Positions 1 through 10,792 of a DNA stretch of 64,000 bases are shown one piece after another. The DNA is from Luteibacter flocculans (GTDB lineage Bacteria; Pseudomonadota; Gammaproteobacteria; Xanthomonadales; Rhodanobacteraceae): assembly GCF_023612255.1 (NCBI RefSeq), contig NZ_CP063231.1, forward strand, positions 2,462,001-2,526,000. Direction: 5' to 3'. The translations under genes were made by a program, and so were the position numbers. The notes beneath the pieces are model-generated. The model saw only the letters and a program-made list of their open reading frames with translations. It did no database searches and was not told the origin of the DNA. The first letter of the stretch is position 1, and the number at the start of each line of letters is the position of its first letter.

Positions 1-168
1 CTCGTGGGCCTTGGGGATAAGGATCGTAGGGCGGGTAAGAATGATAGGCGCGAAAGGCCTTACTGTCCACCTCATCCGATGAATGAACGCGTAGGAAAAT
101 GCCGCGAGGGAACGTGGTCCGACACGATACAATGCTCGGCAAGGTACCCCTGAACCGAGATCGCCTGC
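1..168. other. Left edge, no gene recognised
   Basis: This stretch precedes the oxygenase gene. No convincing coding sequence, RNA or repeat is visible. It presumably holds the promoter of the gene starting at 169, but no clear -35/-10 pair could be assigned. Confidence 0.4.
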
Positions 169-852
169 ATGCTGCTCGACCCCGCCCGCCTGGAACGTCC
201 CGACACAGACATCAGGCACGAGCCTTTCTCGTTCATGATCGCCCACGGGCAACTGCCGGACGAGGCGCGCAGCGACCTGGAGCGCGACTTCCCCCAGTAC
301 AGCAGCGCCGGGTTCTTTCCGTACGACGCCAGCGATTGCGGCCCGTCGGTGAACGAGCTGGTGGAACAGATGACCTCGCGCGCGTTTTCCGCCGCGATCG
401 GCCGCCATCTGGGCATCGAAGGCCTGGAGAACTACCCCACCCTGGTCACGCTATGCCGGCTGCTCAACCGCCGCCACGGCACCATTCATACCGACAGCAA
501 GTCCAAGATCGCCACGGCGCTGATCTATCTCAATCCGATGTGGCCGGACACCAGCGACGGCTGCCTGCGTTTCCTTCGCTCGATCAACGACATCGACGAC
601 ATGGTTGCGCCGGAGTTGAAGCCGCTCTACGGCGAGTTCGCGGTCTTTCGCCGAGCGGAAAACTCCTTCCACGGCCATCTGCCGTACGAAGGCGAACGCC
701 GGGTCATCCAGGTGGCCTGGCTCACCTCGGAAGAAGAAAAGGCCCGCAAGACCAAGCGCGGCAAGTTCTCGCGAGCCTTCAAGAAGATCTTCGGCAAGCT
801 CGACCGTAAGGTCGGCGCCGACCGCGACCGCAACGCCTCTCACCCCGACTGA
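169..852 (+). CDS. 2OG-Fe(II) oxygenase family protein
   Basis: The 227-residue product is a cytosolic 2-oxoglutarate/Fe(II)-dependent dioxygenase-like protein. The family's metal triad appears as H107-T-D109 in the central jelly-roll and H168 or H170 in the FHGH segment, followed by an arginine pair at about 177-178 placed to bind the 2OG carboxylate. The C-terminal 35 residues are strongly basic (KARKTKRGKF region) and may contact nucleic acid or anionic glycan. The substrate cannot be told from sequence; relatives hydroxylate proteins, sugars or small molecules. It stands alone, flanked downstream by REP elements. Confidence 0.8.
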   Translation: MLLDPARLERPDTDIRHEPFSFMIAHGQLPDEARSDLERDFPQYSSAGFFPYDASDCGPSVNELVEQMTSRAFSAAIGRHLGIEGLENYPTLVTLCRLLNRRHGTIHTDSKSKIATALIYLNPMWPDTSDGCLRFLRSINDIDDMVAPELKPLYGEFAVFRRAENSFHGHLPYEGERRVIQVAWLTSEEEKARKTKRGKFSRAFKKIFGKLDRKVGADRDRNASHPD

Positions 853-857
853 GCCGT

Positions 858-1190
858 ATAGGAGCCGCATGGCGGTTCCTACGAAGCAGAGGTAGGAGAC
901 ATCCTGGTAGCGATAAGCCAAAAGCACGGTGGGAGCCAGCCTGCTGGCGAAAAACCAACGAAGCGATGAAGCGGCGAGGCAAGATCCCATCGCCAGCAGG
1001 CTGGCTCCCACCCGCAGGTCCCGATCGCCAGCAGGCTGGCTTCCACCGGCAAGTTCTGGAGCGAAGTTGTGGGAGCCGCCATGGCGGCGAGAAGCCCACA
1101 GAGCGGCGACGCGGGAAACCTGCGGGAAGCGGTAAGGCAGGTTTCAGCGGTGAAACAAGCTTCCCTCGCCGCCATGGCGGCTCCTACAAG
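858..1190. repeat. REP/BIME cluster (two families)
   Basis: The 364-base gap between the oxygenase and the antiporter is filled with palindromic repeats. A composite element at 929-1012 has GGTGGGAGCCAGCCTGCTGG and its inverted copy around a linker with GCCAACGAAGCG; a half copy follows at 1024-1048. A second family (GGGAGCCGCCATGGCGGCGA) flanks 1069-1187 as an inverted pair. A weaker relative lies at 860-890. No coding potential is visible. Confidence 0.85.
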
Positions 1191-1224
1191 GGGAATGGCG
1201 GCCCCTAGGGGGATTGGTGAACCC

Positions 1225-2232
1225 TCACCGCCCCCCGAACCACCACGCCACGAACAGGGCGAACACACCGTAGAGCGCTCCGATTGGCATCAGCCAGCGG
1301 GCTTCGACCGCGCCCCGGCGGAACATGGCCCAGAGCACGATGATGGCGACAGCAGTGATGACGCCCGCCACCACCAGCGGCGTATCGAACAGCCACGGCG
1401 TGGCAAACAGCGCCAGCGAACTGGGAATAGTCGCCTGGATCATCATGGCGCCCGAGATGTTGGCCAGTGCCAGCCGCTCCTTGCCCTGACGTACCCAGAT
1501 CAAAGCGTTCACCGTTTCGGGCAGTTCCGTCGCGACCGGACTCAGCACCAGCGCGACGATGTGTGGCGATAAGTTGAAGAAGGTACCGAGCGACTCCAAC
1601 TGCCAGACGAAGGTGCGCGACGCGACCGCGATCACGAGCAGCGCCAGCCCGGTCTGCAATACCACCCAGCCCATCGCCGGATCGGCCTCGTGCCGGCGGA
1701 ATGTGAGCGGTTCGAGTTCCTCGTCTTCCGGGCCGCTGGTGTCGTCGCGCATTTCCCGCCACACGTAGAAGGCATACGCGGCCAGGAACAGCACGCCCAG
1801 CCACGGCTTCCACGCGAAGGCCACTAGGCCGAGGCCCAGCTTCACGAGAAAGATCGCGAGGAACCAGGACTGATCACGGGCAAGCCGCCGGTGGTCCACA
1901 CGAATCCGTGTGTCCTGTCGCTTCAGGCGCTTGCGACCTGCATATAAAGCGAATCCGACGACCGCATAGGCGATGGTAGCCAGCACCAGTGGGCCGCCGA
2001 GCGCCGCACCGACGCCGATGTCGCGGGCCTCGGGACTCTTCCCGAACATGACGGCCACAAAGGTCACGGCGCTTTCCGGCAAGGCCGTACCGAAGGCGGC
2101 CAGCACCGTACCGGTGGTGGTCGAGCCGAGGTTGAGCTTGCGCCCAAACCATTCGACACCGTTGACGAAGTATTCGCAGGCGAAATAGATGGCCCCGGCA
2201 GACACCAGGAACAGGAAGCACGTCAGCAGCAT
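1225..2232 (-). CDS. CaCA-family sodium/calcium-type cation exchanger
   Basis: The 335-residue inner-membrane protein carries the two signature alpha-repeats of the Ca2+/cation antiporter superfamily: GTALPES near residue 50 and ATELPET in the C-terminal half. Each sits between hydrophobic helices, with an acidic, charged loop in the middle (residues about 140-170). It should exchange a divalent cation for Na+ or H+. The ATG at 2232 is chosen because the protein then begins with a membrane helix; the longer frame upstream runs through a structured RNA leader. That leader is a manganese riboswitch, so Mn2+ export is the likely role, although most annotated CaCA proteins are called Ca2+ exchangers. 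Confidence 0.85.
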   Translation of the reverse strand: MLLTCFLFLVSAGAIYFACEYFVNGVEWFGRKLNLGSTTTGTVLAAFGTALPESAVTFVAVMFGKSPEARDIGVGAALGGPLVLATIAYAVVGFALYAGRKRLKRQDTRIRVDHRRLARDQSWFLAIFLVKLGLGLVAFAWKPWLGVLFLAAYAFYVWREMRDDTSGPEDEELEPLTFRRHEADPAMGWVVLQTGLALLVIAVASRTFVWQLESLGTFFNLSPHIVALVLSPVATELPETVNALIWVRQGKERLALANISGAMMIQATIPSSLALFATPWLFDTPLVVAGVITAVAIIVLWAMFRRGAVEARWLMPIGALYGVFALFVAWWFGGR

Positions 2233-2242
2233 GATTGACTTA

Positions 2243-2295
2243 CGGCCGGGCGAGCGCAAGAAACCGATGGCACAACGACACCGCTCGCCCGGCCG
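2243..2295 (-). promoter_or_regulatory. Expression-platform hairpin of the Mn riboswitch
   Basis: A perfect 14-bp inverted repeat (CGGCCGGGCGAGCG and its complement, 25-base loop) ends 10 bases before the antiporter start codon. No U-tract follows it. Its place between aptamer and start codon suggests control of ribosome access rather than transcription termination; this is inference. Confidence 0.6.
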
Positions 2296-2304
2296 GGTGA
2301 GCAT

Positions 2305-2450
2305 GTCGATGGCCAAAGGTCTCGCCGGGCCGACAGCGCACTCTCCATGCGCCGCTACCGTTCGCGCCATGGGGCCGAAAACGACCGCCAAGTCTGTTGA
2401 CGCGAACTCCTCAGGGGGAACGAGGATGGCTACTCCCCAATGACATCGGC
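2305..2450 (-). promoter_or_regulatory. yybP-ykoY (manganese) riboswitch aptamer
   Basis: Read on the minus strand, the leader contains the two family signatures in the right order. The first is GGGGAGTAGCC (complement of about 2428-2438), followed by CGTCAACAGAC. The second, about 100 bases later, is GGCGAGACCTTTGGCC (complement of about 2311-2326). Flanking bases GCCGATG and CATCGAC can form the closing P1 helix with one mismatch. This family is known to bind Mn2+ and to turn on Mn exporters. The expression-platform hairpin and the start codon at 2232 follow directly. Confidence 0.85.
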
Positions 2451-2517
2451 GCGGATGTTAACACGGCTTCGAGGTTCGGGTAGCCACCCGGCGGCGGCTG
2501 GCGACGGGAACCTGCTG

Positions 2518-2655
2518 GTGGGAGCCAGCCTGCTGGCGATGGAAGCTTGCCTCGCGGCTACACCGCTTCGTTGGCTTTTCGCCAGCAGGCTGGCTCCCAC
2601 CCGTGCCCTTTCAGCTTTTCGCCAGCAGGCTGGCTCCCACCGGCACCTTTTGGCT
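2518..2655. repeat. REP/BIME cluster
   Basis: A composite element (about 2518-2600) holds two inverted copies of the GCCAGCCTGCTGGC family around the usual linker. Another inverted copy lies at about 2613-2641, and a degenerate one follows. It lies between the 5' leader of the antiporter and the 3' end of dapB. Confidence 0.85.
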
Positions 2656-2725
2656 TGTCGCCTCCGGGTTGGCTCCGACCTGTGCCTTTGGACTTTCGCC
2701 GCAACAGCGGCTCCGGCAGTCGGCA

Positions 2726-3520
2726 TTACACCTTCGCTGCGATCACATCCTCGATAGTCCACGCGCCGGGCGCGCGGCCGGTGATCCAGGCGGCCGCTTC
2801 GAGCGCACCACGTGCGAAGATCGAGCGATCCGTGGCTCGGTGACCAAGCTCGATGCGCTCGCCCTGGCCCATCAGCAGTGCCTGATGCTCGCCGACGATG
2901 TCGCCGCCGCGCACTACCGCAAAACCGATCGTGCCAGCCTTGCGCGGACCAGTGCGCCCCTCGCGCGCATAGACGGCCAGTTCATCCAGCGTGGCGCCGC
3001 GTCCCGCAGCCGCCGCGTGGCCCAGCGCGAGCGCCGTGCCGGAGGGAGCGTCTTCCTTGCGATCGTGATGCGCCTCGACGATATCGAGGTCCCAGCCCGG
3101 CAGTGCCGCGGCCGCTTCGCGCAGCAGGCGCGTAAGCACGGCGACACCGAGGCTGAAATTCGCCGCGCGCAGCACCGCGATGCTTTCCCCGGCCTTGGCG
3201 AGGCGCTCCTCAATGGCCGGCGACAAGCCGGTAGTTCCGGTGACGAGGGCCGCGCCGCTCGCCTCGCAACGCTCGATTGCGGCGAGCAAGCCGTCCGGAC
3301 CACTGAAGTCGATGACCACGTCCACATCGCCGTCGCCGGACCAGTCCGCGAAGCGCATGGGGGAAACGTCGCCATACACCGCTTTGCCCAAACGACCCGA
3401 CGACGGCGAGACAATGGCACGCACAAGTTCGAAACGTTTGTCATCGCGCGCAAGGTCCAACAGTGCAAGCCCCATGCGGCCGGAGGCGCCGCTGATCGCG
3501 AGACGGACGGGTCGGGACAT
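2726..3520 (-). CDS. dapB: 4-hydroxy-tetrahydrodipicolinate reductase
   Basis: The 264-residue product is DapB, which reduces the dehydration product of HTPA to tetrahydrodipicolinate with NAD(P)H in lysine and meso-diaminopimelate synthesis. The N-terminal Rossmann fold has the GASGRMG nucleotide loop at about residues 10-16. The family motif EAHHDRKEDAPSGTA near residue 150 contains the catalytic HH and the K/SGTA substrate loop. The length is normal. The ATG at 3520 is preceded by an AGAGGTT ribosome site. It follows dnaJ on the same strand but a 435-base REP-filled gap separates them, so co-transcription is uncertain. Confidence 0.96.
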   Translation of the reverse strand: MSRPVRLAISGASGRMGLALLDLARDDKRFELVRAIVSPSSGRLGKAVYGDVSPMRFADWSGDGDVDVVIDFSGPDGLLAAIERCEASGAALVTGTTGLSPAIEERLAKAGESIAVLRAANFSLGVAVLTRLLREAAAALPGWDLDIVEAHHDRKEDAPSGTALALGHAAAAGRGATLDELAVYAREGRTGPRKAGTIGFAVVRGGDIVGEHQALLMGQGERIELGHRATDRSIFARGALEAAAWITGRAPGAWTIEDVIAAKV

Positions 3521-3599
3521 GTGTTGAACCTCTGAGGACTTCTGGACCGCGAATCCTAGACTACTGTGCAACCGTGTGGCAGTTGCCTGAGCGGTAAAG

Positions 3600-3860
3600 A
3601 GCCAGAGCAGGCTGGAACCAGCCTGCTGGCAAAAAGCCAAAAAGGTACGGTGGGAGCCAGCCTGCTGGCGAAAAGCTAAAAGGGCACGGGTGGGAGCCAG
3701 CCTGCTGGCGAAAGCCAAAACGGCACGGGTGGGAGCCAGCCTGCTGGCGAAAAGCCAACGAAGCGGTGTAGCAGCCAGGCAAGCTCCCATCGCCAGCAGG
3801 CTGGCTCCCACCGGCAAGCTCCCATCCACCAGGCTGGCTTCGACCAGTAGGCCCCATCAC
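3600..3860. repeat. Tandem REP array, four direct plus inverted copies
   Basis: Four same-orientation copies of GGGAGCCAGCCTGCTGGC (near 3610, 3651, 3691 and 3731) are spaced about 40 bases apart by short AAAAGC(C/T)AAAANGGCACGG linkers. A composite unit with inverted copies then runs to about 3812, and a degraded copy reaches about 3840. This is the densest REP cluster here and fills the dapB-dnaJ gap (3521-3955). No gene is seen. Confidence 0.9.
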
Positions 3861-3955
3861 AACCAGGGTGGCTACCGAAGGCAGGGCCCGATCGCCGGTC
3901 TAGCCGGCTCCCACACGATCAGAGCGGCGAACCGCGACATCGGTCACGCGTCGGC

Positions 3956-5086
3956 TTACGACGTCACGCGCGACCAGAACTCTTTCACGCCATCCATGAA
4001 CGTGTTGGAGCGCGGCGTGTGCTTCGCGGCGTCCTCGCCGACGAACGTAACTTCCAACTGCTGCAGCAGGTCGCGTTGCTCCTTGGTCAGGCGAACCGGC
4101 GTCTCGACGACCACGGTGCAAATGAGATCGCCCGTGCGCCCGCCGCGCACCGACTTCACGCCGCGCCCGCGCAGGCGGAACTGCTGACCTGTCTGCGTTT
4201 CCGGCGGCACGCTCACCGGCACCTCGCCTTCCAGCGTCGGCACCATCAGCTCCGTCCCAAGCGCGGCCTGAGCGAAGCGGATCGGCATCTCGCAGTACAG
4301 GTCGGAACCGTCGCGCTGGAAGATCGGATGCTCGCGCACGCGCACTTCTACGTAGAGATCTCCCGCCGGCGCACCAGCCGGACCGGCTTCGCCCTGCCCG
4401 GTAAGACGGATGCGATCGCCGTTATCCACGCCCGCCGGAATACGCACCGACAGGGTGCGTTCTTCTTCGAGGCGCCCTTCGCCGTGGCACTTCTTGCACG
4501 GCTTGTCGACCTTCTGACCGGAGCCGTGACAGGTCGGGCACGCCTGCTGGATGGAGAAGATGCCGTTCTGCATGCGCACACGGCCATGGCCGTTGCACGT
4601 CGTACAGGTGGAGACTTTGCCGTCTTCCGAACCCGTGCCGTTGCAATGGTGGCAGTTCACCTGGGTGGGAATGTCGATCTTCTTCTCGATGCCGAACACG
4701 GCTTCCTCGAGATCGAGATCCATCATGTAGCGCAGGTCGGCGCCACGGCGCGCACGCTGGCGACCGCCGCCACCGCCAAAGATGTCGCCAAAGATGTCGC
4801 CGAAGATATCCCCCACGTCGCCGAACCCGGCGCCATGGCCGCGGCCGAAGCCACCGCCTTCGAAGGCGGCGTGTCCGTACTGGTCGTACGCGGCGCGCTT
4901 CTGCGCGTCGGACAGGACGTCGTAGGCTTCCTTGGCTTCCTTGAATTTCTCGAGCGCCTCCGGTTCCGGATTGCGATCGGGGTGATACTTCATCGCGACG
5001 CGACGAAAGGTCTTCTTGAGGTCACCCTCGGTCACGGTGCGTTCGACACCGAGAATTTCGTAGTAGTCGCGCTTGCTGCTGCTCAT
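3956..5086 (-). CDS. dnaJ: Hsp40 co-chaperone DnaJ
   Basis: The 376-residue type I J-protein stimulates DnaK ATPase and delivers unfolded clients. The J domain (residues 1-70) has the HPD triad, followed by a Gly/Phe-rich linker ([13 protein letters not shown]). Four zinc-finger repeats occupy about residues 135-210 (CHHCNG, CTTCNG, CPTCHG, CKKCHG), and the C-terminal substrate-binding domains follow. Length and layout are standard. It is the last chaperone gene of hrcA-grpE-dnaK-dnaJ, 129 bases downstream of dnaK, and the gap holds a strong hairpin. Confidence 0.97.
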   Translation of the reverse strand: MSSSKRDYYEILGVERTVTEGDLKKTFRRVAMKYHPDRNPEPEALEKFKEAKEAYDVLSDAQKRAAYDQYGHAAFEGGGFGRGHGAGFGDVGDIFGDIFGDIFGGGGGRQRARRGADLRYMMDLDLEEAVFGIEKKIDIPTQVNCHHCNGTGSEDGKVSTCTTCNGHGRVRMQNGIFSIQQACPTCHGSGQKVDKPCKKCHGEGRLEEERTLSVRIPAGVDNGDRIRLTGQGEAGPAGAPAGDLYVEVRVREHPIFQRDGSDLYCEMPIRFAQAALGTELMVPTLEGEVPVSVPPETQTGQQFRLRGRGVKSVRGGRTGDLICTVVVETPVRLTKEQRDLLQQLEVTFVGEDAAKHTPRSNTFMDGVKEFWSRVTS

Positions 5087-5111
5087 TGCACGCTTGCTTT
5101 CCCTTGACGGA

Positions 5112-5146
5112 CGATCGCGCCGACGGGTTTCCCCTCGGCGCGATCG
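5112..5146 (-). promoter_or_regulatory. Strong hairpin in the dnaK-dnaJ gap
   Basis: A perfect 12-bp inverted repeat (CGATCGCGCCGA and complement, 11-base loop) lies 25 bases upstream of the dnaJ start. No T-run follows on the minus strand. It may stabilise or process the dnaK message, or reduce read-through so that DnaJ is made in smaller amounts than DnaK. Confidence 0.6.
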
Positions 5147-5215
5147 ATCGCTTCAACCGTTGGAAACACGCCACGGGCGTGAACCCGCGGCGTATCGCTT
5201 GCTCAACAAGGCGAC

Positions 5216-7141
<1,926 letters not shown>

Positions 7142-7190
7142 TGAAGTTGCTCCGGAATGCTAAGCGGCCCCCGCGGCCGCGACTGTTGTG

Positions 7191-7218
7191 AAAGTGGGGC
7201 TCTGCCCCATTGATTCAA
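7191..7218 (-). promoter_or_regulatory. Sigma-32-type heat-shock promoter of dnaK
   Basis: On the minus strand ATTGAAT is followed, after a spacer of about 13 bases, by CCCCACTTT, against the sigma-32 consensus CTTGAAA-N11-16-CCCCATNT. The -10-like block is only one base off in its core. It lies in the grpE-dnaK gap. Confidence 0.65.
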
Positions 7219-7271
7219 TGCCTGGTGAGACGCCCCGGCGGCCTCGAGACCGCACCGCGCGGGGTTTTCGT

Positions 7272-7805
7272 TCAGTTGTCGCGCACCACGGCGACGAGCG
7301 CCGGACGCAGCAGACGATCGTTGAGCACGAAGCCCTTCTGCACCACGGCCACGACGGTGCCCGGCGCATGCTCGTTCGACTCGACCGAGCTGATGGCCTG
7401 GTGGTGGTCCGGGTTGAACGGCTGATGCAGCGGATCGACCACGCTCAGGCCGTTGGCCTGGGTGACCTTCTCCAACTGCTTGAGTGTGAGTTCGAGGCCT
7501 TCGCGCAAGGTCTTCGCATCGGCCGATTCATTGGCCAGGCCCAGAACGATGCCGTCGTAGACCGGGAGCAGGTCGCCGAGCAACTTCTCGTTGGCGAAAC
7601 GGCGAGCCTGATCGAGGTCACGCTGCAGGCGGCGGCGCTGGTTCTCAATTTCGGCGCGCTCGCGCAGCACCGTCTCGCGCGCCTGCGCCAGCTCGTTCTC
7701 GAGGGCGCCCAGCTTCGCGGTAAGGGCGTCGAGGTCGGCGTTCACGCCGTGCTCCGCCGTACCATCCTGCGCCGGATCCGGCACATGGGGATCGTTGTTC
7801 TGCAT
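7272..7805 (-). CDS. grpE: Nucleotide exchange factor GrpE
   Basis: The 177-residue product is GrpE, which releases ADP from DnaK. An acidic N-terminal tail is followed by the long coiled-coil helix (about residues 30-85, with FANEKLLGDLLPVYDGIVLGL) and the C-terminal beta-wing. The wing has the family signature around HQPFNPDHHQAISSVESNEHAPGTVVAVVQKGF (about 125-160). The ATG at 7805 gives the usual acidic start; the in-frame extension upstream does not look like GrpE. It sits between hrcA and dnaK, 87 bases after hrcA. Confidence 0.96.
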   Translation of the reverse strand: MQNNDPHVPDPAQDGTAEHGVNADLDALTAKLGALENELAQARETVLRERAEIENQRRRLQRDLDQARRFANEKLLGDLLPVYDGIVLGLANESADAKTLREGLELTLKQLEKVTQANGLSVVDPLHQPFNPDHHQAISSVESNEHAPGTVVAVVQKGFVLNDRLLRPALVAVVRDN

Positions 7806-7865
7806 GCTTGCTCCAAATGTCAGCCAACCGGCCCGCTCGATCGAGGGGCCGAACATTCGCGGGAA

Positions 7866-7892
7866 ATTAGTAAACCCGCCTCCCGGGGCGGT
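7866..7892 (-). terminator. Hairpin after hrcA
   Basis: Just after the hrcA stop the minus strand reads AACCGCC-CCGGGA-GGCGGGTTT, an imperfect stem of about 7 bp followed by a mixed A/T stretch. It may act as a partial terminator or processing site between hrcA and grpE. Confidence 0.45.
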
Positions 7893-8954
7893 TTATGAGG
7901 TCGCCGCGGCGCGATTCAAGGCGTCGCTGAGCAATCCGGCCGTGGCTTGGACCACGGGGATCACCCGCTCATATGCCATACGCGTCGGTCCAATAACTCC
8001 GACAGCGCCGAGCATGCGGCCGTTGGTGCCGTAGGTGGCGGTGACGATGCTGCAGCCGTCCAGGGCCGAGAATCCGGATTCCTCTCCGATGAACAGGCGC
8101 ACGCCGGGCGCCTTGACGCACATTTCCATCAACTGAAGCAGATCGCGCTTCTGCTGGAAGGCGTCGAAGAGGTCGCGCAGCCGGTCGATATCGGCCAGTT
8201 CGGCGTACCCCATGAGGTTGGTCTGGCCGCTGACCAGCACGTCGTCGGCGTCTTCGTCCGGGGCGAACGAAGCCGTGGCCAGTTCCACCACGCTGGCAAG
8301 CATGCGATTGAGTTCGCCGCCTGCCTCGCGCAATTCGCTGGCTAGGTGCGCGCGGATGTCCGCCAGCCGGAAGCCGGCGAACTGCGCGTTGAGGTAATTG
8401 GCCGCCTGCTCAAGTTCGCTGGCGCCGATCGGACGCGCAAGCTGGATCACCCGGTTCTGCACCTGGTTGTCCGAGAACACCAGGATCACCAGTACGCGGG
8501 CATCCGGCAGGGAAACGAAGTCGATATGGCGCAGGGGGAAATCGCCCTGGCGCGGCACGGTGACCACGCCAGCGAAATGGGTCATCGCCGAAAGCAGGTT
8601 CGAGACGTTGCCCAGGAGATCGCGCGTGGTGGTCTGGTGCGGCGGCAGGCTGCCCTGCAGGCGCGCCATCTCGTCGCGTGGCAGCGGCTTGAGTTCGAGC
8701 AGGCTGTCCACGAAAAGACGCAGGCCGCGCGGCGTAGGCACCCGACCGGCCGAGGTATGCGGCGATGCGACCAGCCCGGCCTCCTCGAGGTCGGCCATGA
8801 TGTTCCGGATGGTGGCTGGGCTCACTTCCAGACCCGACGAACGCGCCAGCGTGCGTGAGCCGACTGGCTCGCCATCCGAAAGGTATTGGGAAATCAGGGT
8901 CCGCAGCAGCCGGCGCGCGCGAGCATCGATGTCGTGACCGGTAAACGGATTCAT
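7893..8954 (-). CDS. hrcA: Heat-shock repressor HrcA
   Basis: The 353-residue product is HrcA, the repressor that binds CIRCE operators. The N-terminal winged helix (about residues 1-75) has the family motif SPATIRNIMADLEEAGL and SAGRVPTPRGLRLFVD. A GAF-like dimer domain follows, with GVIGPTRMAYERVIPVV near the C-terminus. The ATG at 8954 gives a standard N-terminus. It heads the chaperone operon and faces recN. No CIRCE (TTAGCACTC-N9-GAGTGCTAA) was found before hrcA, grpE or dnaK, so its targets may lie elsewhere, for example groESL. Confidence 0.96.
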   Translation of the reverse strand: MNPFTGHDIDARARRLLRTLISQYLSDGEPVGSRTLARSSGLEVSPATIRNIMADLEEAGLVASPHTSAGRVPTPRGLRLFVDSLLELKPLPRDEMARLQGSLPPHQTTTRDLLGNVSNLLSAMTHFAGVVTVPRQGDFPLRHIDFVSLPDARVLVILVFSDNQVQNRVIQLARPIGASELEQAANYLNAQFAGFRLADIRAHLASELREAGGELNRMLASVVELATASFAPDEDADDVLVSGQTNLMGYAELADIDRLRDLFDAFQQKRDLLQLMEMCVKAPGVRLFIGEESGFSALDGCSIVTATYGTNGRMLGAVGVIGPTRMAYERVIPVVQATAGLLSDALNRAAATS

Positions 8955-8995
8955 GCGCCTGACTGGATGAAGAAAGGGGGCGGTTGCTGCCGCTA

Positions 8996-9025
8996 TCAAT
9001 AAGGTCTTGCCGCCCCGCTTGCAAG
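8996..9025 (-). promoter_or_regulatory. Possible sigma-32 promoter of hrcA
   Basis: On the minus strand CTTGCAA, 14 bases, then CCTTATTGA gives a partial match to the heat-shock consensus, 42-71 bases upstream of the hrcA start. The -10 block is weak, so this is tentative. Confidence 0.35.
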
Positions 9026-9089
9026 TCTCGGCTCCTGCGACTCCGCTCCCGCTACAATCGCGGCGTTTCCCTCCGCCACGCCGGTGCCC

Positions 9090-10760
9090 ATGCTCACCTC
9101 GCTCTACGTCCGCCAGTTCGCCGTCGTCGAAGAAGCCGAGGTCGCCTTCGGCCCCGGCCTCACCGTGGTCAGCGGCGAGACCGGTGCCGGCAAGTCGCTG
9201 CTGGTGGATGCGCTGATGCTCCTGGCCGGTGCCCGGGCCGACAGCGGCATGGTGCGCGCCGGTTCCGACCGCGCCGAACTGGCAGCCGAGTTCGATCTTG
9301 CAGGTCTTCCGGAAGCCACCGCCTGGCTGCGCCAGGAGGAACTGGACGACGGCGATACCTGCCAGTTGCGCCGCGTGATCCGTACCGAGGGCAGCTCACG
9401 CGGCTGGATCAACGGGCGCCCGGCCAGCCTCGCGCAGATGTCGGCCCTGGCCGCGTTGATCGTGGAGATACACGGCCAGCACGAGCACCAGGCCCTGCTC
9501 TCGCGCCAGCATCAGATGGCCCTGCTGGACGCGTATGCCGGCAACGAGGAGCGTCTGGCTCGCGTGCGTGACACGGCCCGCGCCTGGCGCGACACCGTGG
9601 CACGCATCCGCACCTTGAGCGGCGGCGACGATCGGGATCGCCAGATCGAACTCCTTGCTCACGAACTGGAAGAACTGGATCGCTGGGCGCTCGCGCCAGC
9701 CGCCCTGGAAGAGCTGGAAACGCAGCACCGCCGCCTCGCCAATGCCGGCCGTCTCGCCGAGGGCGCCAACGGCGTGGTGGAAATGCTCGACGGCGAGAGC
9801 GAATTCGCCATCGGTCGTGCCCTGCTCCGAGCGCATGCCGAGCTGTCCCGGCTGGCCGAACTGGACGCCACACTGGCACCGACGCTCGAACTGCTGGACA
9901 GCGCCCAGATTCAGGTGGGCGAAGCCGTCGATGGACTGGGTCGGTACGCACAGGACGTCGAACTCGACCCCGAACGGCTGGCCGAAGTGGACACGCATCT
10001 CAGCCACCTGCACGAACTCTCGCGTCGCTATCGTCTGCCGATCGAGGAGTTGACGGCCAAGGCCGACGAACTCCGCGAGCGCCTTGCCGAACTGGAAGGC
10101 GCCGGCGATGCGCTGGATCGCCTCGGCAAGGAACGCGACCGCCTGCGCAAGGCATACGACGAGGCGGCGTCCGATTTGTCGGCCGCGCGCCGCGATGCCG
10201 CGGCACGGCTAGGCCAGGCAGTGGCCGGCCTGATGGGTGAGCTGGGCATGTCGGGCGGCCGGCTTGAGGTAACGCTCGAGCCCGCCGAAGGCGACGATCC
10301 TGATCCGCAGGGCCGCGAGCGCTGCGAACTGCTGGTCAGCGCCAACCCAGGCCAGCCGCCCCGCCCGCTGCGCAAGGTGGCCTCCGGCGGCGAGCTGGCA
10401 CGCATCAGCCTCGCCATCGAGGTCGCCACGCTCGGCAACGACAACATCGGCTGCATGATCTTCGACGAAGTCGACACCGGCATCGGCGGCGCCGTGGCCG
10501 AAGTAGTCGGCCAGAAACTGCGGGCGCTCGGCGAACGCGTGCAGGTGATGTGCGTTACCCACCTGCCGCAGGTAGCGGCACAGGGACACGCGCATCTTCG
10601 CGTGGCGAAGGAAAGCGACGGCGAAGCCACGCGCACGCGCATCCACGCACTCGACGCGAACGGGCGACGCGACGAACTGAGCCGCATGCTCGGCGGCGTT
10701 GAAATCACGAAAGAGACGCGCGCCCACGCCAAGAAGATGCTCGACCGCGCGCAGGGGTAA
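9090..10760 (+). CDS. recN: DNA repair ATPase RecN
   Basis: The 556-residue SMC-like protein acts in recombinational repair of double-strand breaks. The Walker A loop GETGAGKS lies near residue 30. Two coiled-coil arms follow (about 150-370). The ABC signature LRKVASGGELARISLA and Walker B CMIFDEVDTGIGG are in the C-terminal head near residues 430-460. The ATG at 9090 is used; a GTG two codons earlier is equally possible. It is divergent from hrcA, the conserved arrangement in related genomes. No LexA box was recognised in the short promoter region. Confidence 0.96.
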   Translation: MLTSLYVRQFAVVEEAEVAFGPGLTVVSGETGAGKSLLVDALMLLAGARADSGMVRAGSDRAELAAEFDLAGLPEATAWLRQEELDDGDTCQLRRVIRTEGSSRGWINGRPASLAQMSALAALIVEIHGQHEHQALLSRQHQMALLDAYAGNEERLARVRDTARAWRDTVARIRTLSGGDDRDRQIELLAHELEELDRWALAPAALEELETQHRRLANAGRLAEGANGVVEMLDGESEFAIGRALLRAHAELSRLAELDATLAPTLELLDSAQIQVGEAVDGLGRYAQDVELDPERLAEVDTHLSHLHELSRRYRLPIEELTAKADELRERLAELEGAGDALDRLGKERDRLRKAYDEAASDLSAARRDAAARLGQAVAGLMGELGMSGGRLEVTLEPAEGDDPDPQGRERCELLVSANPGQPPRPLRKVASGGELARISLAIEVATLGNDNIGCMIFDEVDTGIGGAVAEVVGQKLRALGERVQVMCVTHLPQVAAQGHAHLRVAKESDGEATRTRIHALDANGRRDELSRMLGGVEITKETRAHAKKMLDRAQG

Positions 10761-10792
10761 GCCCATCCACGAGTGGGCTAGCCCCACCCTTG

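Noticed and set aside
3600-3860. Possible CRISPR array
   Set aside because: The regularly spaced units are palindromic REP copies; spacers are nearly identical linkers and no cas gene is near.
7806-8996. CIRCE element in the hrcA-grpE region
   Set aside because: No TTAGCACTC/GAGTGCTAA pair was found on reading both gaps.
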